The notes under the pieces: model-generated
What the model was told of the DNA's origin: nothing
The model's database searches: none
Seen by the model: only the letters and a program-made list of their open reading frames with translations
Made by a program: the position numbers and the translations under genes
In this document: piece after piece, positions 1 to 10,103 of the stretch
Layout of the letters: the number at the start of each line of letters is the position of its first letter
Numbering within the stretch: the stretch's first letter is position 1
NCBI GenBank assembly: GCA_033085395.1
Contig: MU853188.1
Coordinates: 124,001-188,000, forward strand
Direction: 5' to 3'
Source of the DNA: Xanthoparmelia taractica
Taxonomy: Eukaryota > Ascomycota > Lecanoromycetes > Lecanorales > Parmeliaceae
Length of the DNA stretch: 64,000 bases

Positions 1-1100
1 GGGACAAATTTACTACGGAGGAAGGGATTCGAATGGAGATGGAGCTATTGGTCACTGTGGCCATCAAATCTTGAATGCTTCATTTATTCTCTCGGTCGAT
101 CAGACTTCTTGGAACAATCACAAGTGCGTGCGGGTTCATCGGCTCGCGATGGGTGATATTCCGATGGATTCGGTCCAATTCTGAGGATCCCCTTCAGCCA
201 TATCAATTTACGTCAAATAGCCACGGAAAGGCCACCGACCGTTACGGCTATCAGATGGGCTTAGCGGAGCTGTTTAACTCAATGAAGTTAGCTACACTTG
301 GCTCGCCTGTAAAACTTGCTCAATACTTCTCACCCTCTTGTGCGATGATACAATTCCCTACCAAGGTTTGAAGTGATCCATATAGTGTATCGTACGGTAG
401 CTCCCGCACCTTCAGCAAGCAGACAAAGTATGGTTACCAGCTACCCGCTCTCTTTCATGTACTACACTCTCACGTTTATATTACCTGTCTTAATCTTGCT
501 GTCGTATGCAGTAGCTCGATGTTGGCAGCCAATCTCTCCATCTCTTCTACAGCTGAGACTCTCCTCAAGAGATTTTAAATAGAGCAAACATACTCAAGTG
601 CAGAGACCAGGTTGTATGACATTTCCGAAATCCAGTGATCAGCTCTCCTAAGCCATTAGTCTATCAATTTTGCCAGGTACTCACCTACAATTAAAGGATA
701 GACTTAATGTATAAGTGAGATAAATGTTCTGCTAAGATCATCAATCGATAGAACTAAGCGTATCAACAAACCCTGCATTTATTTGCTAGGTCAGTACATC
801 CGTAGATTACGTTGGGTAATTACATCCCCCTACTTACTCACTTGTCGAAACGACTATTGCCATGAGTTTCGATTGCTCTTTCATTGTATATAACTAGGTC
901 CAAGATGCTAGAGCTGCCGGCTCCTGGAATGCAATATCACGACTTTGCTCGCATATATATTGATTCCCGGAGTGAATGGCTTGGTCGGCTCGACAACCTC
1001 ATTCTTGTAAACAGAAATCATCTTTATTGAGATTAAAACCACATCAACTGGACGCGCAGACACTCGAGTATTGCATCGACACAGCTACTGCATCATTGAC
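1..1100. other. No recognisable gene
   Basis: Short open frames exist here (for example 75-371 and 373-582 on the plus strand), but none shows a protein family motif, a signal peptide or plausible splice structure. The sequence is of mixed composition with no repeat visible to me. The last few hundred bases are presumably the promoter of the downstream dehydrogenase gene. A truncated gene running in from the left edge cannot be excluded. Confidence 0.4.
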
Positions 1101-2171
1101 ATGCAGCGTAAAGTGTCAATCGTTGGTGCCGGGCCAGCGGGGTTTGCACTCACCGCTGATCTCGAAAGTCACGGGACAAGCGTGTTGGTGTATTCGCATC
1201 CGACCCACCTGCGGCATGCGAAAAATGTGGTCGACAAAGGCTGCCTCAGAGCCAGTGGCGTCATTGAGGGCTCCATGAATCCGCGCGTCACTTTCGATAT
1301 GAGCGAGGTTATTGACTTCTCGAGAATCATCATCCTCACGGTCCCGTCTACCGGACAAGAGACAGTGCTGCAGGAGTTGAAGAGGTTCAACCTGCGCCAA
1401 CACATGATTATCGCAATTCCAGGCAACTTATTTTCACTCATCGCAGAGGCCGAGGTGGAGATGGAACACGTCCTTGAAGCCAATATGTCACCATACTCAT
1501 GCAGGATGAGTGGGAGGGAGTTGGTTGTGTTAGGCAAGAAGAGCCATTTTTCAATCGCGGCTCTGCAGAAAGACCCGAGCCCGGCACTCAACCATAAGAT
1601 ACGAAGTATTTTTCCGATGGAACTCAAATGGGGCATCAACGTCATGGAAGTCTACTTATCCAACATCAACGGGGTGTTTCATCCACTGATGATGTTGATG
1701 AATGCTGGCCGCATCGAAAGCACTACTGGCGATTTTCTCCTGTATCGCGACGGCCTTACGCGTTCCGTCGCCAACGCCATACTTGCACTCGACAAGGTGC
1801 GAATACAAATCGGTGCAGCATTCGGGTTCCGGCTGAAAAGTGTGATAGAGGTGTCGAATGAGTGTTATGGCCAGGATTTCACCGACCTAGTGGACTTGGC
1901 CCAAAACTCAGGACCACACAACAAGTTGAAGGCTCCGTCCGATATGGAAAATCGGAATATCTCGGAGGATGTTCCAAACCTGCTGGTCTGCTGGCATGAT
2001 CTGGCTGAAAAGCTCGGAATAGATGCGTCTCCTGTCAAAGCCGTTATCGTTCTCGCCGAAATGGCGACTGGGATAGATTACATGAAAACCGGGAGGAACT
2101 TGCGAAAACTTCACTTGGAGGATATCTCGCGAAGCGAGCTCATCCAGAGGTTCAGCGTACCGTCTACTTGA
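1101..2171 (+). CDS. NAD(P)-dependent octopine/nopaline (opine) dehydrogenase family protein
   Basis: Single-exon gene of 356 residues. The N-terminus is a Rossmann nucleotide-binding fold with the glycine motif GAGPAG at residues 9-14. The C-terminal half matches the helical opine dehydrogenase domain: around residues 188-205 there is N-x-N-G-V-F-H-P followed by N-A-G-R-I-E, in which His194 is at the position of the catalytic histidine of the family. Family members reductively condense an amino acid with a 2-keto acid using NAD(P)H; the substrate here cannot be told. I start at the Met at 1101, just before the Rossmann strand; a Met ten codons upstream (1071) is also in frame. No signal peptide or membrane segment is seen, so it is probably cytosolic. 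The absence of introns contrasts with the next gene. The nearest neighbour is a dienelactone hydrolase 360 bases downstream on the same strand, but no shared pathway is evident. Confidence 0.85.
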   Translation: MQRKVSIVGAGPAGFALTADLESHGTSVLVYSHPTHLRHAKNVVDKGCLRASGVIEGSMNPRVTFDMSEVIDFSRIIILTVPSTGQETVLQELKRFNLRQHMIIAIPGNLFSLIAEAEVEMEHVLEANMSPYSCRMSGRELVVLGKKSHFSIAALQKDPSPALNHKIRSIFPMELKWGINVMEVYLSNINGVFHPLMMLMNAGRIESTTGDFLLYRDGLTRSVANAILALDKVRIQIGAAFGFRLKSVIEVSNECYGQDFTDLVDLAQNSGPHNKLKAPSDMENRNISEDVPNLLVCWHDLAEKLGIDASPVKAVIVLAEMATGIDYMKTGRNLRKLHLEDISRSELIQRFSVPST

Positions 2172-2531
2172 GGAAGCATAATGATAGCCAGCGGAAGATT
2201 TGAGAAGTGCTTTATCTTATATTGAAATGGCATATTGAAATATTATAGAATTCCATCAGGGCTACGGTACATGAGCAATCTACAAATTGTGTTCGAGCCT
2301 ACTAAGGTAGCCCTTTGTGTAAAAACGCGTATACCCTTTATGGTCTAGTAGCGGAAAAGGGCTCTTGGCCCCATGCTTAGCGTGACACTAAATGACGACA
2401 ACATCCTTCGGGGTAGTGGGGCTGGTGGGGGTCGGTCCACTGCCGGCGCTTCAAAACTCTTCCAGCTCTTTGCAACAGCACACCCTTATTAGATTCTGTG
2501 AACTTGGGAGTATACTATAACGAAGTCGATC

Positions 2532-3497
2532 ATGTCTCAGTGCTGCTTATCAGGATACAAATGGGATGGCAAACCTACAGGTAAAGAGACCAAACTAGGC
2601 AAAAACGATACCTACATCACCGGTTCCAACAAAGAGGTCAGTTACTACAAAGACCACTGACTGCTAAGACTGGTCTGTACTGACATGCGATATCGGTGTT
2701 AGGTCGTTATAGTGATGCTTCATGACGTCTTCGGATGGACATTTCCCAACGCCCGCCTCCTCGCGGACCACTACGCCAAAGAAGCAGACGCCACTGTCTA
2801 TCTTCCAGACTTGTAAGTCTTCAACTAACCCTTCCTTCCAGATCAGTGCCAAACCCAGGATCATGGCTTATGTATCAATCTTGCTAGTTTTGGAGGTGAA
2901 GTCGTCGCTCCGGAGGTACTTGGAAGTGGCAAATTCGACCTCCCGGCATTCATCGGTCGTAATTCCAAGGAGCTCCGATTCCCCGAGATTGAAACGTGCA
3001 TTAAATCCTTGAAGCAAGAACACGGCTTCAAGAAGCTCGGCGTAATCGGCTTCTGCTGGGGCGGATGGGCCGCGTTCCAGCTCGGAGCCAAAGGTATCTA
3101 TATACGTCCAACACCACTGATTGGGCCCAAATATCAACCCCACCCTGTGCTGCACAGGAAAATGACTGACTCGGGGCCCAATCAAGGCAAGAACCTCGTC
3201 GACTGCATCTCCACCGCGCACCCTTCTCTGACAACAAAGGAGGACATCGACGCCGTCTCCGTGCCCGTCCAAATCATCGCCCCGGAGCACGATCCGCTCT
3301 GGACTCCCGAGTTGAGAGAATACGCCAACAATGTCATCCCCAGTTTGAACCTCGAATACGACTACCAGTACTTCCCTGGCTCGGCGCATGGGTTCGCTAT
3401 TCGAAGCGATCCGAGCGATGCGAAGCAGAAGAAGGCGTTTGAGAGGGCTAAGAACGTGGCTGTGGCGTGGTTTTCGCAGTTTTTGCATCTGCACTAG
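2532..3497 (+). CDS. Dienelactone hydrolase family protein
   Basis: Four-exon model: 2532-2636, 2703-2812, 2888-3093, 3187-3497, giving 243 residues, a normal length for the family. All four exons join in frame and rebuild the alpha/beta-hydrolase order: LHDVFGW near residue 40, a PDFFGGEV stretch across the second junction, nucleophile elbow GFCWGG with Cys128, then PEHDPLW (Asp) and GSAHGF (His), which complete the Cys-Asp-His triad of dienelactone hydrolases. Bacterial members open dienelactone in chlorocatechol breakdown; most fungal paralogues have unknown substrates. The third intron (3094-3186) is 93 nt and has no stop in frame, so its retention would insert 31 residues immediately after the nucleophile-bearing helix. 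No signal peptide is seen, suggesting a cytosolic enzyme. Confidence 0.88.
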
Positions 3498-3796
3498 GGG
3501 TTTACTGAATTCCCAACCCCCCCAATATGGGGATAAAGATACTAAGGAAGGCGGACCAAGAGGTATAGCTTTTTGAAGCGGTTGTCTTGACCATCCATAG
3601 ATAGTCGAGGGTATACACAGACTTTGTTCAAAACTCTCTCGTGCAAAACAAAAAGCCCGACTCTCCTGATTCCAAATCCATCATGACATCAAATTCCCAT
3701 GACCACGCTCCTGAGAACCACTCGTCTCAAATCAATTAACCAAACAAAACGCCAAAATTCCTATACTTCACATCTCCGCAGATCTTGCGTATGAAT
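3498..3796. other. Intergenic, no gene seen
   Basis: About 300 bases between the hydrolase stop and the transposon. No coding signal or structured RNA is visible. It probably holds the hydrolase 3' end. Confidence 0.4.
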
Positions 3797-3798
3797 TA

Positions 3799-3871
3799 AT
3801 CGCGCCACGCACTAATCTCGTACCTCGCTTAGTGCTGGTCAATCATGGGCCAAAGTCAATCATACACCAAA
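3799..3871 (+). repeat. Left 73-bp terminal inverted repeat
   Basis: Starts with ATCGCGCCACGCAC just inside the TA target site and is the exact reverse complement of 5623-5695. Confidence 0.95.
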
Positions 3872-3924
3872 AATCATAAAAAATCAACCACTTTATCATC
3901 AAATCCTTCCACATTCACACCACC

Positions 3925-5610
3925 ATGGATCAATTATATGCAGCTACTAAATTACGCATCAAGGACGCAATCAACGCCATAAACACGCGCAAGAACGCGA
4001 AACACTCAGCAATTGCAAGAGAATTCCACGTTTCATATGATCGACTCCGAAATCGTCTTGCTGGGGCTCCATCTAAGTCAGAGATACGAGATCTTTATTA
4101 TAGACTTCTAATATCTAATCAGGACCTGGCCTTGAGTCTATTCTATCAGAAACTCAGTAATGTAGACACTTTAACTCGTCTAAATAGCATTAAGACGAAG
4201 GCAAATCGACTTCTTCGTTAGATATGTGATCTCGTAAATCCTCCTTCTTTCATTGAATCTAAATAGGTCAAACGATGACTTAATCGTCAGTCAAATCTCT
4301 TTAAAGTTAAGCGAAAGCTTTTAGCAGCAGAAAGAAAGAATACGCATGATATAGATCTGATTGCGAAGCATTTTGAAAGAGTTAGGAACGTGATTCGGGA
4401 ATATAATATACACTCACACGATATGTGAAATTTTAATGAGACGGGATATCGTATTGAGATGGCACGCAATAATTGGGCTATTGCAGTGGATCCAACGCGC
4501 AGTATCTATCTTAAATGCCTCAATAATAGAGAGCTACTCTCCGCAATTGAGTGTATAAATGATAAAGGCGGCGAGATTCCCCCATTTCTCATAGTCACGG
4601 GAACCAATATCCTGACACCATGGTTCCTCAATGATTTGAATCCTCATGTAGCTATAACTACTTCAGAGACAGGCTTCAATAATGACTAGATTTCCCTGCA
4701 GTGGATCAAGCATTTTGAGCGATATTCTCGCCGTGGGCAGGTTGGCAGTCGGAGATTACTACTGATGGATGGCTATGGTTCTCACGATATATACGAATTC
4801 TTAAAGTACTGCGAGGAGTATAACATTATTCCACTCACGTTCCCATCACACACCACACATCTATTGCAGCCACTTGATATGTGTGTGTTTCAGCCTCTGA
4901 AACACTATTATTCCGAAGTCGTTAATCAAGCGATTTCTACTGAAGATGAGTGCTTTTCTAAGGTGAAATTTCTCGCTATATTTAATTAATTTCGACGTCA
5001 AGCATTTAAAGCATCTACTATCAAATTAGTATAAAGATAAACGGGTCTTATTTCATATAATCCAGAGATAGTTCTTCAAAAAGTACGCGATTCGCTCCCA
5101 TCATCAAGACAGACTACTTCGAAGCGCTTAGTATACACTCCGCTTGCTGAGACACTCAAAACTATTCGTCAACTTACTGAATCAGGCTTTAAACTAATAA
5201 TACACTTAGATATCTCGGAGAATCTACGTGAATCTCTATAAAAGTTCTCTCGAGGTGGAATTGCGATAGCACGTTGTGGTCTCTTGATAAAGTAACGATT
5301 GAAGTTCATAATTGAGGCTGAAAATGCTCGAAGATCTCGTAAGTTAGAGGTTAATAAGATACTCCAGAAGGGGGGAGTGCTTTATATTGCAAATACTCGC
5401 CATATGAATAAAGAATGGCTTCAACTTAAGATTCAACGGGCTAAGAAACGAGAGACTGTATGAAAAAAGAAGTACGATATGGCTTGCAAGAAGGTATTTA
5501 AGGCTATTAAAACGTATTTGAAGACGTGGTAGTTATCAAGGAAGTGGGAAATCAATATTTGGAAGGAGGTCATGAAGGAATTGATGACTTATATGTATAT
5601 AATAGTTGAA
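3925..5610 (+). pseudogene. Transposase pseudogene (pogo/Fot1-like, DDE superfamily)
   Basis: The first open stretch (3925-4221) encodes a 98-residue N-terminal helix-turn-helix region beginning MDQLYAATKLRIKDAI. After a stop, the same protein continues in fragments: a catalytic-core piece at about 4423-4689, then 4765-4989 with LLLMDGYGSHDIYEF (second catalytic Asp) and HTTHLLQPLDMCVF (third Asp of the pogo DDD set). The motif that should hold the first catalytic Asp reads NFNETGYRI, so Asp has become Asn, a G-to-A change. Further stops (TAA, TAG and TGA in place of probable CAA, CAG and CGA codons) follow down to about 5610. C-to-T and G-to-A changes of this kind match repeat-induced point mutation. 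It cannot encode an active transposase. Confidence 0.9.
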
Positions 5611-5622
5611 TAGCATCAAAAA

Positions 5623-5695
5623 TTTGGTGTATGATTGACTTTGGCCCATGATTGACCAGCACTAAGCGAGGTACGAGATTAGTGCGTGGCGCGAT
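5623..5695 (-). repeat. Right 73-bp terminal inverted repeat
   Basis: Exact reverse complement of 3799-3871; followed by the TA target duplication at 5696-5697. Confidence 0.95.
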
Positions 5696-5697
5696 TA

Positions 5698-6380
5698 CCC
5701 CCCCCAACCCCCCACAACCTCTTCCTCCCCTGCAAGTTTCTTCGACAAATACCCCAACAGCCTCAACTCACACCACAGCAAAACACCACCCTCCACTTCG
5801 CCAACATCAAGATCAACCATCACCATCGCCGTCACTCATTCCCTCCAATCCCCTCCACCCCCTTTCCTTTTTTGCAAACAGCCTCCCTCCTTCCAACCCC
5901 GCCCTCTCCTTCCAGACCCTTCCCCCTCCCTTCACTCACACTCACACCTCACACCTCACACTCACCCCCTCTTTTCTCCAAACCTAAAACCCACACTAAA
6001 ATTTCAGCCTAAGCCCCTCCCTCGATCTCAATCACTTTACCCCTAGCGTGTTCATAGCGTGTTCATAGTATGAGACGGAACGTCAAAAGTTAGGGATGAG
6101 GGGTGAGAGGGTGAGGGGAGAGGGGTGAGGGGTCAGAGGGGAGGGGAGAGGGGTGAGGGGTCAGAGGGGAGAGGCGAGAGGAGAGAGGAGAGGAGGGTTT
6201 GAGGTGATGTATTTTATGTATCTAGACGGAGAAAATGGAAGGAAGATGAGGAAGATGAGTATGTGATTGCGTGTATTTTATGTAAAATTCGAAGGAGGGA
6301 AGTCACAACGTGATTTGCAACGGTATCAAAGATGAGGGAGCGAAGAGAAGGGGGGAGGGAAGGAGGGAGGGAGGGATATG
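5698..6380. repeat. Strand-asymmetric low-complexity tract: pyrimidine-rich then purine-rich
   Basis: From 5698 to about 5990 the plus strand is almost all C and T with some A. From about 6090 to 6380 it is almost all G and A. Inside the second part, a unit of about 26 bases (GAGGGGTGAGGGGTCAGAGG and neighbours) recurs two to three times around 6118-6175. An 11-base direct repeat AGCGTGTTCAT occurs twice in tandem near 6047. Proline- and serine-rich open frames here are products of the base skew and are not called as genes. Confidence 0.75.
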
Positions 6381-6780
6381 GCTCTTCGATTCTCATGTAA
6401 AGGACTGCGTATAGAAGAGGAAGAGGGGGGGAAGGAGGGGTGAAGTGAAAAGCCCGGAGTGGGGAGGGGTGATTGAGACGTTCCTAGCCATCAATTCGAG
6501 TCCCATCGAGGCAGGTAGCAAGCAAGTTTCCCGGTGGGAGCCGTTGTGTGAGACGTTGTGTGTATTCCATCCAGGACTTATCGCCTTATGTACAGCACGC
6601 TCGTGCAAAACCATGTACAAGAATGTATGTATCTGTGTGGTCGAAAAAGAACCCCACCTACTCCCCTACGGTATATCCATCATCAAGACGGAAAAAGCCA
6701 ATCCCGCTATCAACTGCCAGCAGCCGCCTTCTTATACGATGTTACCCACCTTACCAACCGAATCCAACCCTACCTATACC

Positions 6781-7875
6781 TCAAGACGCATACTTAGCCC
6801 CCACCGCATTTACACTCCCCCCATTCATCAAGATCCCCTCTGTAGCCATAAAGTAAGCATACCGATCCACGCCGCTCTCCCCATCCAACCACGGTAGTAC
6901 CTGACCAAGGAAGCCCTCCGGATCCGTAAAGGATTGAAACTCCGTCACCCACACCGGCACCTTTTGCCCCGTCGCCGGATCCACCGCCGCATTGATAGCC
7001 GACTGGACGTGCGATTTGAAGTCGCTGACGTCCGAGGAGACGGAGCAGCCGTTCTGGCAGCCGTACCAATGGATCGAGACGAACGAGATGGGGCACCCGG
7101 TGCACTGTTTCAGGAACGCGGACAGCCAGTCGAGGCCTTGGGGGATGCCGGCGCTGTTTGTGCCGGCGGCGTTGGTCACGCTGGGGGAACCGAGTAAGAC
7201 GTTGGCGCTGGCGTAGGGCTTCATGTACTGGTTGAAGGCCGCGACGGCGGAACCGACGTCCATGTTCGCCTGGCCCGTGTTGTCGGGTTCGTTGAACGAC
7301 ATGAGGTAGTGGGTCCCTGAGCTAGAGGTTGCGGCTTTGACGGCTGAGGCCCAGTTCCCTGAGTGGACGGAAGCGGTGCCCCATAGAGTGGGGACGTACT
7401 GCAGGTTAGAAGGAAGGCCTTGTGGCGTGTCGTCCCAGTTGTAGCCCCACGATAATGCGCTGTAGCCTGACCACACGTTGAGGTTCCCCGAACTAGGGTT
7501 GTAAGCAAGGCCGCGCTTTCCAGAGGTGCTGGCAGTGGCACCAGATCCACTGCTGCCGCTGGCGCCGGTGTTGCCGATTGTTGATTCTTGATGCGCAGCG
7601 GGCGCCGGGGAGGGCGAGGTCTCGACGATCGGCGTAGCCTGCGGGGGAGGCGGAGCAGCGGTGGGGATTGGAGTAGTGGTGGGCGCCGGAGTGGAACCGC
7701 CACCGTAATTCACAGCACTCCAGTCTACATTTTTGTATAAGGAAGGGTCGTTCCAATTTACGCCCGCATAGCCGGCGCGCCTCTGTTGACGATGGAAGAA
7801 CCCATGCGCAGGGTGAGCATAAACATTCTGAAATAGGAAAGCCGCCAGGACTAAAGTTGGAAGAGAAAGATGCAT
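6781..7875 (-). CDS. Secreted GH128 (Asl1-like) endo-beta-1,3-glucanase
   Basis: Single-exon gene of 364 residues. Residues 1-20 form a classic secretory signal peptide (MHLSLPTLVLAAFLFQNVYA) cut before HPAHG. Residues about 55-120 are a Pro/Ser/Thr/Gly-rich linker likely to be O-glycosylated. The Asl1-like glycosyl hydrolase (GH128) domain follows: KRGLAYN at the start of the barrel, SFNEPD with Glu196 (acid/base), SIHWYGC, and VTEFQS with Glu312 (nucleophile). Family enzymes cut beta-1,3-glucan, so a role in cell-wall remodelling or extracellular glucan use is likely. The start at 7875 is chosen because it begins the signal peptide; the frame stays open 39 codons further upstream without signal-peptide character. 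Four cysteines lie near residues 258-277 and may form disulfides. Confidence 0.92.
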   Translation of the reverse strand: MHLSLPTLVLAAFLFQNVYAHPAHGFFHRQQRRAGYAGVNWNDPSLYKNVDWSAVNYGGGSTPAPTTTPIPTAAPPPPQATPIVETSPSPAPAAHQESTIGNTGASGSSGSGATASTSGKRGLAYNPSSGNLNVWSGYSALSWGYNWDDTPQGLPSNLQYVPTLWGTASVHSGNWASAVKAATSSSGTHYLMSFNEPDNTGQANMDVGSAVAAFNQYMKPYASANVLLGSPSVTNAAGTNSAGIPQGLDWLSAFLKQCTGCPISFVSIHWYGCQNGCSVSSDVSDFKSHVQSAINAAVDPATGQKVPVWVTEFQSFTDPEGFLGQVLPWLDGESGVDRYAYFMATEGILMNGGSVNAVGAKYAS

Positions 7876-9274
7876 GGTTGGGTCGGTTTTGTATATAGTA
7901 GCGCAAGTCACGACGTTGGGACGTTGGTTTGACTGGCAGTAGAGTGGAACGAGAGTTTGCAGCTGATTTTCGCAGTGTGCTATGAGAGTCACGCGAAACA
8001 GCGATCGTAGGCGCTGACCTATAAAGTGAACGAGTGTGGTGGTGAGGTTGACAACGACTGTTAGGGCAGCCCAGCTGCACAGTGTTGAAGGTACAAATGA
8101 GCGTGAATAGGCTGTGGCGCCACGTGAACTGAATGAAAGAGTTTCTAAAATGGGATCATTGTTCTCTCTGATTGTGTGGCTTGCTTGGGAATGAGAGCCA
8201 GAACAATGAATGAGTGTTCATTGACAAAGAAATCCTCACGCATTGAAATGTGTCCCAGACGGAGGGAAAGAAGGATCGTACAATCGTAAGGAAGGGGAAG
8301 GGGCCATGATTATTTACATAACGGCGACCTTCCATGATGGGTGCAGGTGAGGATCGAGACTGATGATTCCAAATTCACACAGTTGAAACATGTCGCCAGT
8401 GTCCATCAAGACTAGTACAACTCTTCTGTGTAGAGTTGAAGTTAGAGTAGGGAAGTGGTTGGATGGTGGCCGCTGTGGCCGAGAAATGAGGTTGAAATTA
8501 AGCGCTGGTACGACGTTCGATAATGACCAACCCTTTGTTCCTATTCGCCCCACTGAGACCAAAGCAATAGATTATCATCTCAATGACTATGATAGGATTT
8601 GGAAAGAAAAAAGAAAAGATCTCCTCTAGACTCTCTGATTGCTGCTCTTTTTTAGTCTGGTTACGTAAAGTTACCTCTATTTTCAGCTATATCTGGCTGC
8701 TCAGCTTATCTCGCAATGCCCTGCAGATTTGTGGGTAGGGGTGACTTAATACTTTACCCTTAACGCGCAACTCCTTCAGACTTTTGAGCGTCAGGATCAG
8801 AAGTTGCTGGCGTTAAGAATCTTCAGCGCTTGGCCTAGCAGCCATACTTTTGGGTCCGAGGGTTGGTAAAAGGATACATGACCCACCAGAATTATATTGC
8901 GCCCCTCGCGCCTACGGAAATTGGACCTGGAATTAGTGTGCAGTACAACAGTAAAGTATCGGGGCACGTTTTAGCGTGGCCAACTTTTTGTCCCACCGCC
9001 CTCGGCCCTAACCCCAAAGTAGTTTACATGAACTCAGAAAGAATTAGAAAGTGCCGCCTGTGAGGTAAGCCTTAAGGTACTTTGATCTTTTCTCGTAGGA
9101 CACTTGGGCATATGTTGAGCATTTGTCAACAACTCATGTGCAGAATTTCTACAACAACACGGGATGGACTAGCATTTTTATGGTGCTAGCCCTAGCCCTA
9201 AGTTGCATCTCGCAGAGGTATCACGCGGGAACACGTGTAGCCCCCGTAGGCTGTTCAGTATAGTTCCATCATTC

Positions 9275-9374
9275 NNNNNNNNNNNNNNNNNNNNNNNNNN
9301 NNNNNNNNNNNNNNNNNNNNNNNNNNNNNNNNNNNNNNNNNNNNNNNNNNNNNNNNNNNNNNNNNNNNNNNNNN
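9275..9374. other. Assembly gap of 100 N
   Basis: Exactly one hundred N, a conventional placeholder length, so the true size is unknown. The 11 bases to its left (TTCCATCATTC) match the unit of the tandem array on its right, so the gap lies inside that array. Confidence 0.98.
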
Positions 9375-9464
9375 ATCATTCCATCATTCATCATTCCATC
9401 ATTCATCATTCCATCATTCATCATTCCATCATTCATCATTCCATCATTCATCATTCCATCATTC
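9375..9464. repeat. 15-bp minisatellite, six visible copies
   Basis: Six perfect copies of ATCATTCCATCATTC in tandem, abutting the gap. The total copy number is hidden. The unit is divisible by three, so it makes an artificial open frame of repeating His-Ser-Ile-Ile-His; I do not regard this as coding. Confidence 0.95.
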
Positions 9465-10103
9465 ATGCAATCAATCAGTCAGCGCCAACCAGGCTTGGAC
9501 TGAGCGCTGCTCTATCATTGCTCGATGCAGACTGATAAGTGGGGCTGCGTCTCATGCGTCATGCGATGGTGAGCTACGCTCAAACATAGACGGTTGGCTG
9601 ATATTGAAAGCTCGCTGATCAGGACTAGCAAGCGAGGTGTGTCTGGTGTACGCCGGTTCGTAGAAGTCACCGAACGCTGACCAAATGGAGGAGGGCGATC
9701 TCCACCAACACTAGTGGGCCAAAACATGGTGTCGTCATTCAACAACCACAATAGACAAGCAGAGAAGAACCTACAGTACGCTTCTTTTATTATTTCAGCA
9801 CACGTATTGGGAACGTATTCGGGGTATTCCACCGATCGTGATCACGTTGAGAGAGAACGAGGACGTGGCCAACTTGTGACAACCATATCGCATGGTTTTT
9901 ACAACACCTAGTGTTACATCTCAGGTATACACACTTCCTTGCTTGTTTACTTCTAGCAATGCTAATTGATACAGTTAACACAGTCTCCTTATACCAGGGA
10001 CCTTCCCTCATTCCTTACAGATCACCCACCTTTGTCATCGTAGAGTCGGCTCCAGACCTCTTTTGTATGGGAGTTTTTCCAGTCAACCATCCAAGCAGAA
10101 GTC

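Larger units (their letters stand above)
3799..5695 (+). mobile_element. Pogo/Fot1-type Tc1-mariner DNA transposon with decayed transposase
   Basis: Element of 1,897 bp bounded by 73-bp terminal inverted repeats that I compared base by base and found identical. Each end is flanked by TA (3797-3798 and 5696-5697), the target duplication of the Tc1/mariner superfamily. The interior encodes a relic of a DDE transposase with an N-terminal helix-turn-helix region, as in pogo, Fot1 and Pot2 elements. Identical repeats point to fairly recent movement, while the transposase has many stops; the copy is therefore non-autonomous and may have been moved in trans, or was mutated after insertion. Confidence 0.93.
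7876..10103. other. Intergenic region with no supported gene
   Basis: About 2.2 kb upstream of the glucanase. Several open frames of 60-120 codons occur but none shows a family motif. The stretch holds the assembly gap and the tandem array listed separately. The segment next to 7876 is the likely glucanase promoter. Confidence 0.45.

Noticed and set aside
5652..6012. Pro/Ser/Thr-rich open frames of about 110 codons
   Set aside because: By-product of the pyrimidine-rich tract; no start context, motif or splice structure.
9203..9535. Open frame across the gap with repeated Ser-Ile-Ile-His
   Set aside because: Produced by the 15-bp tandem repeat and run through 100 N; no evidence of coding.
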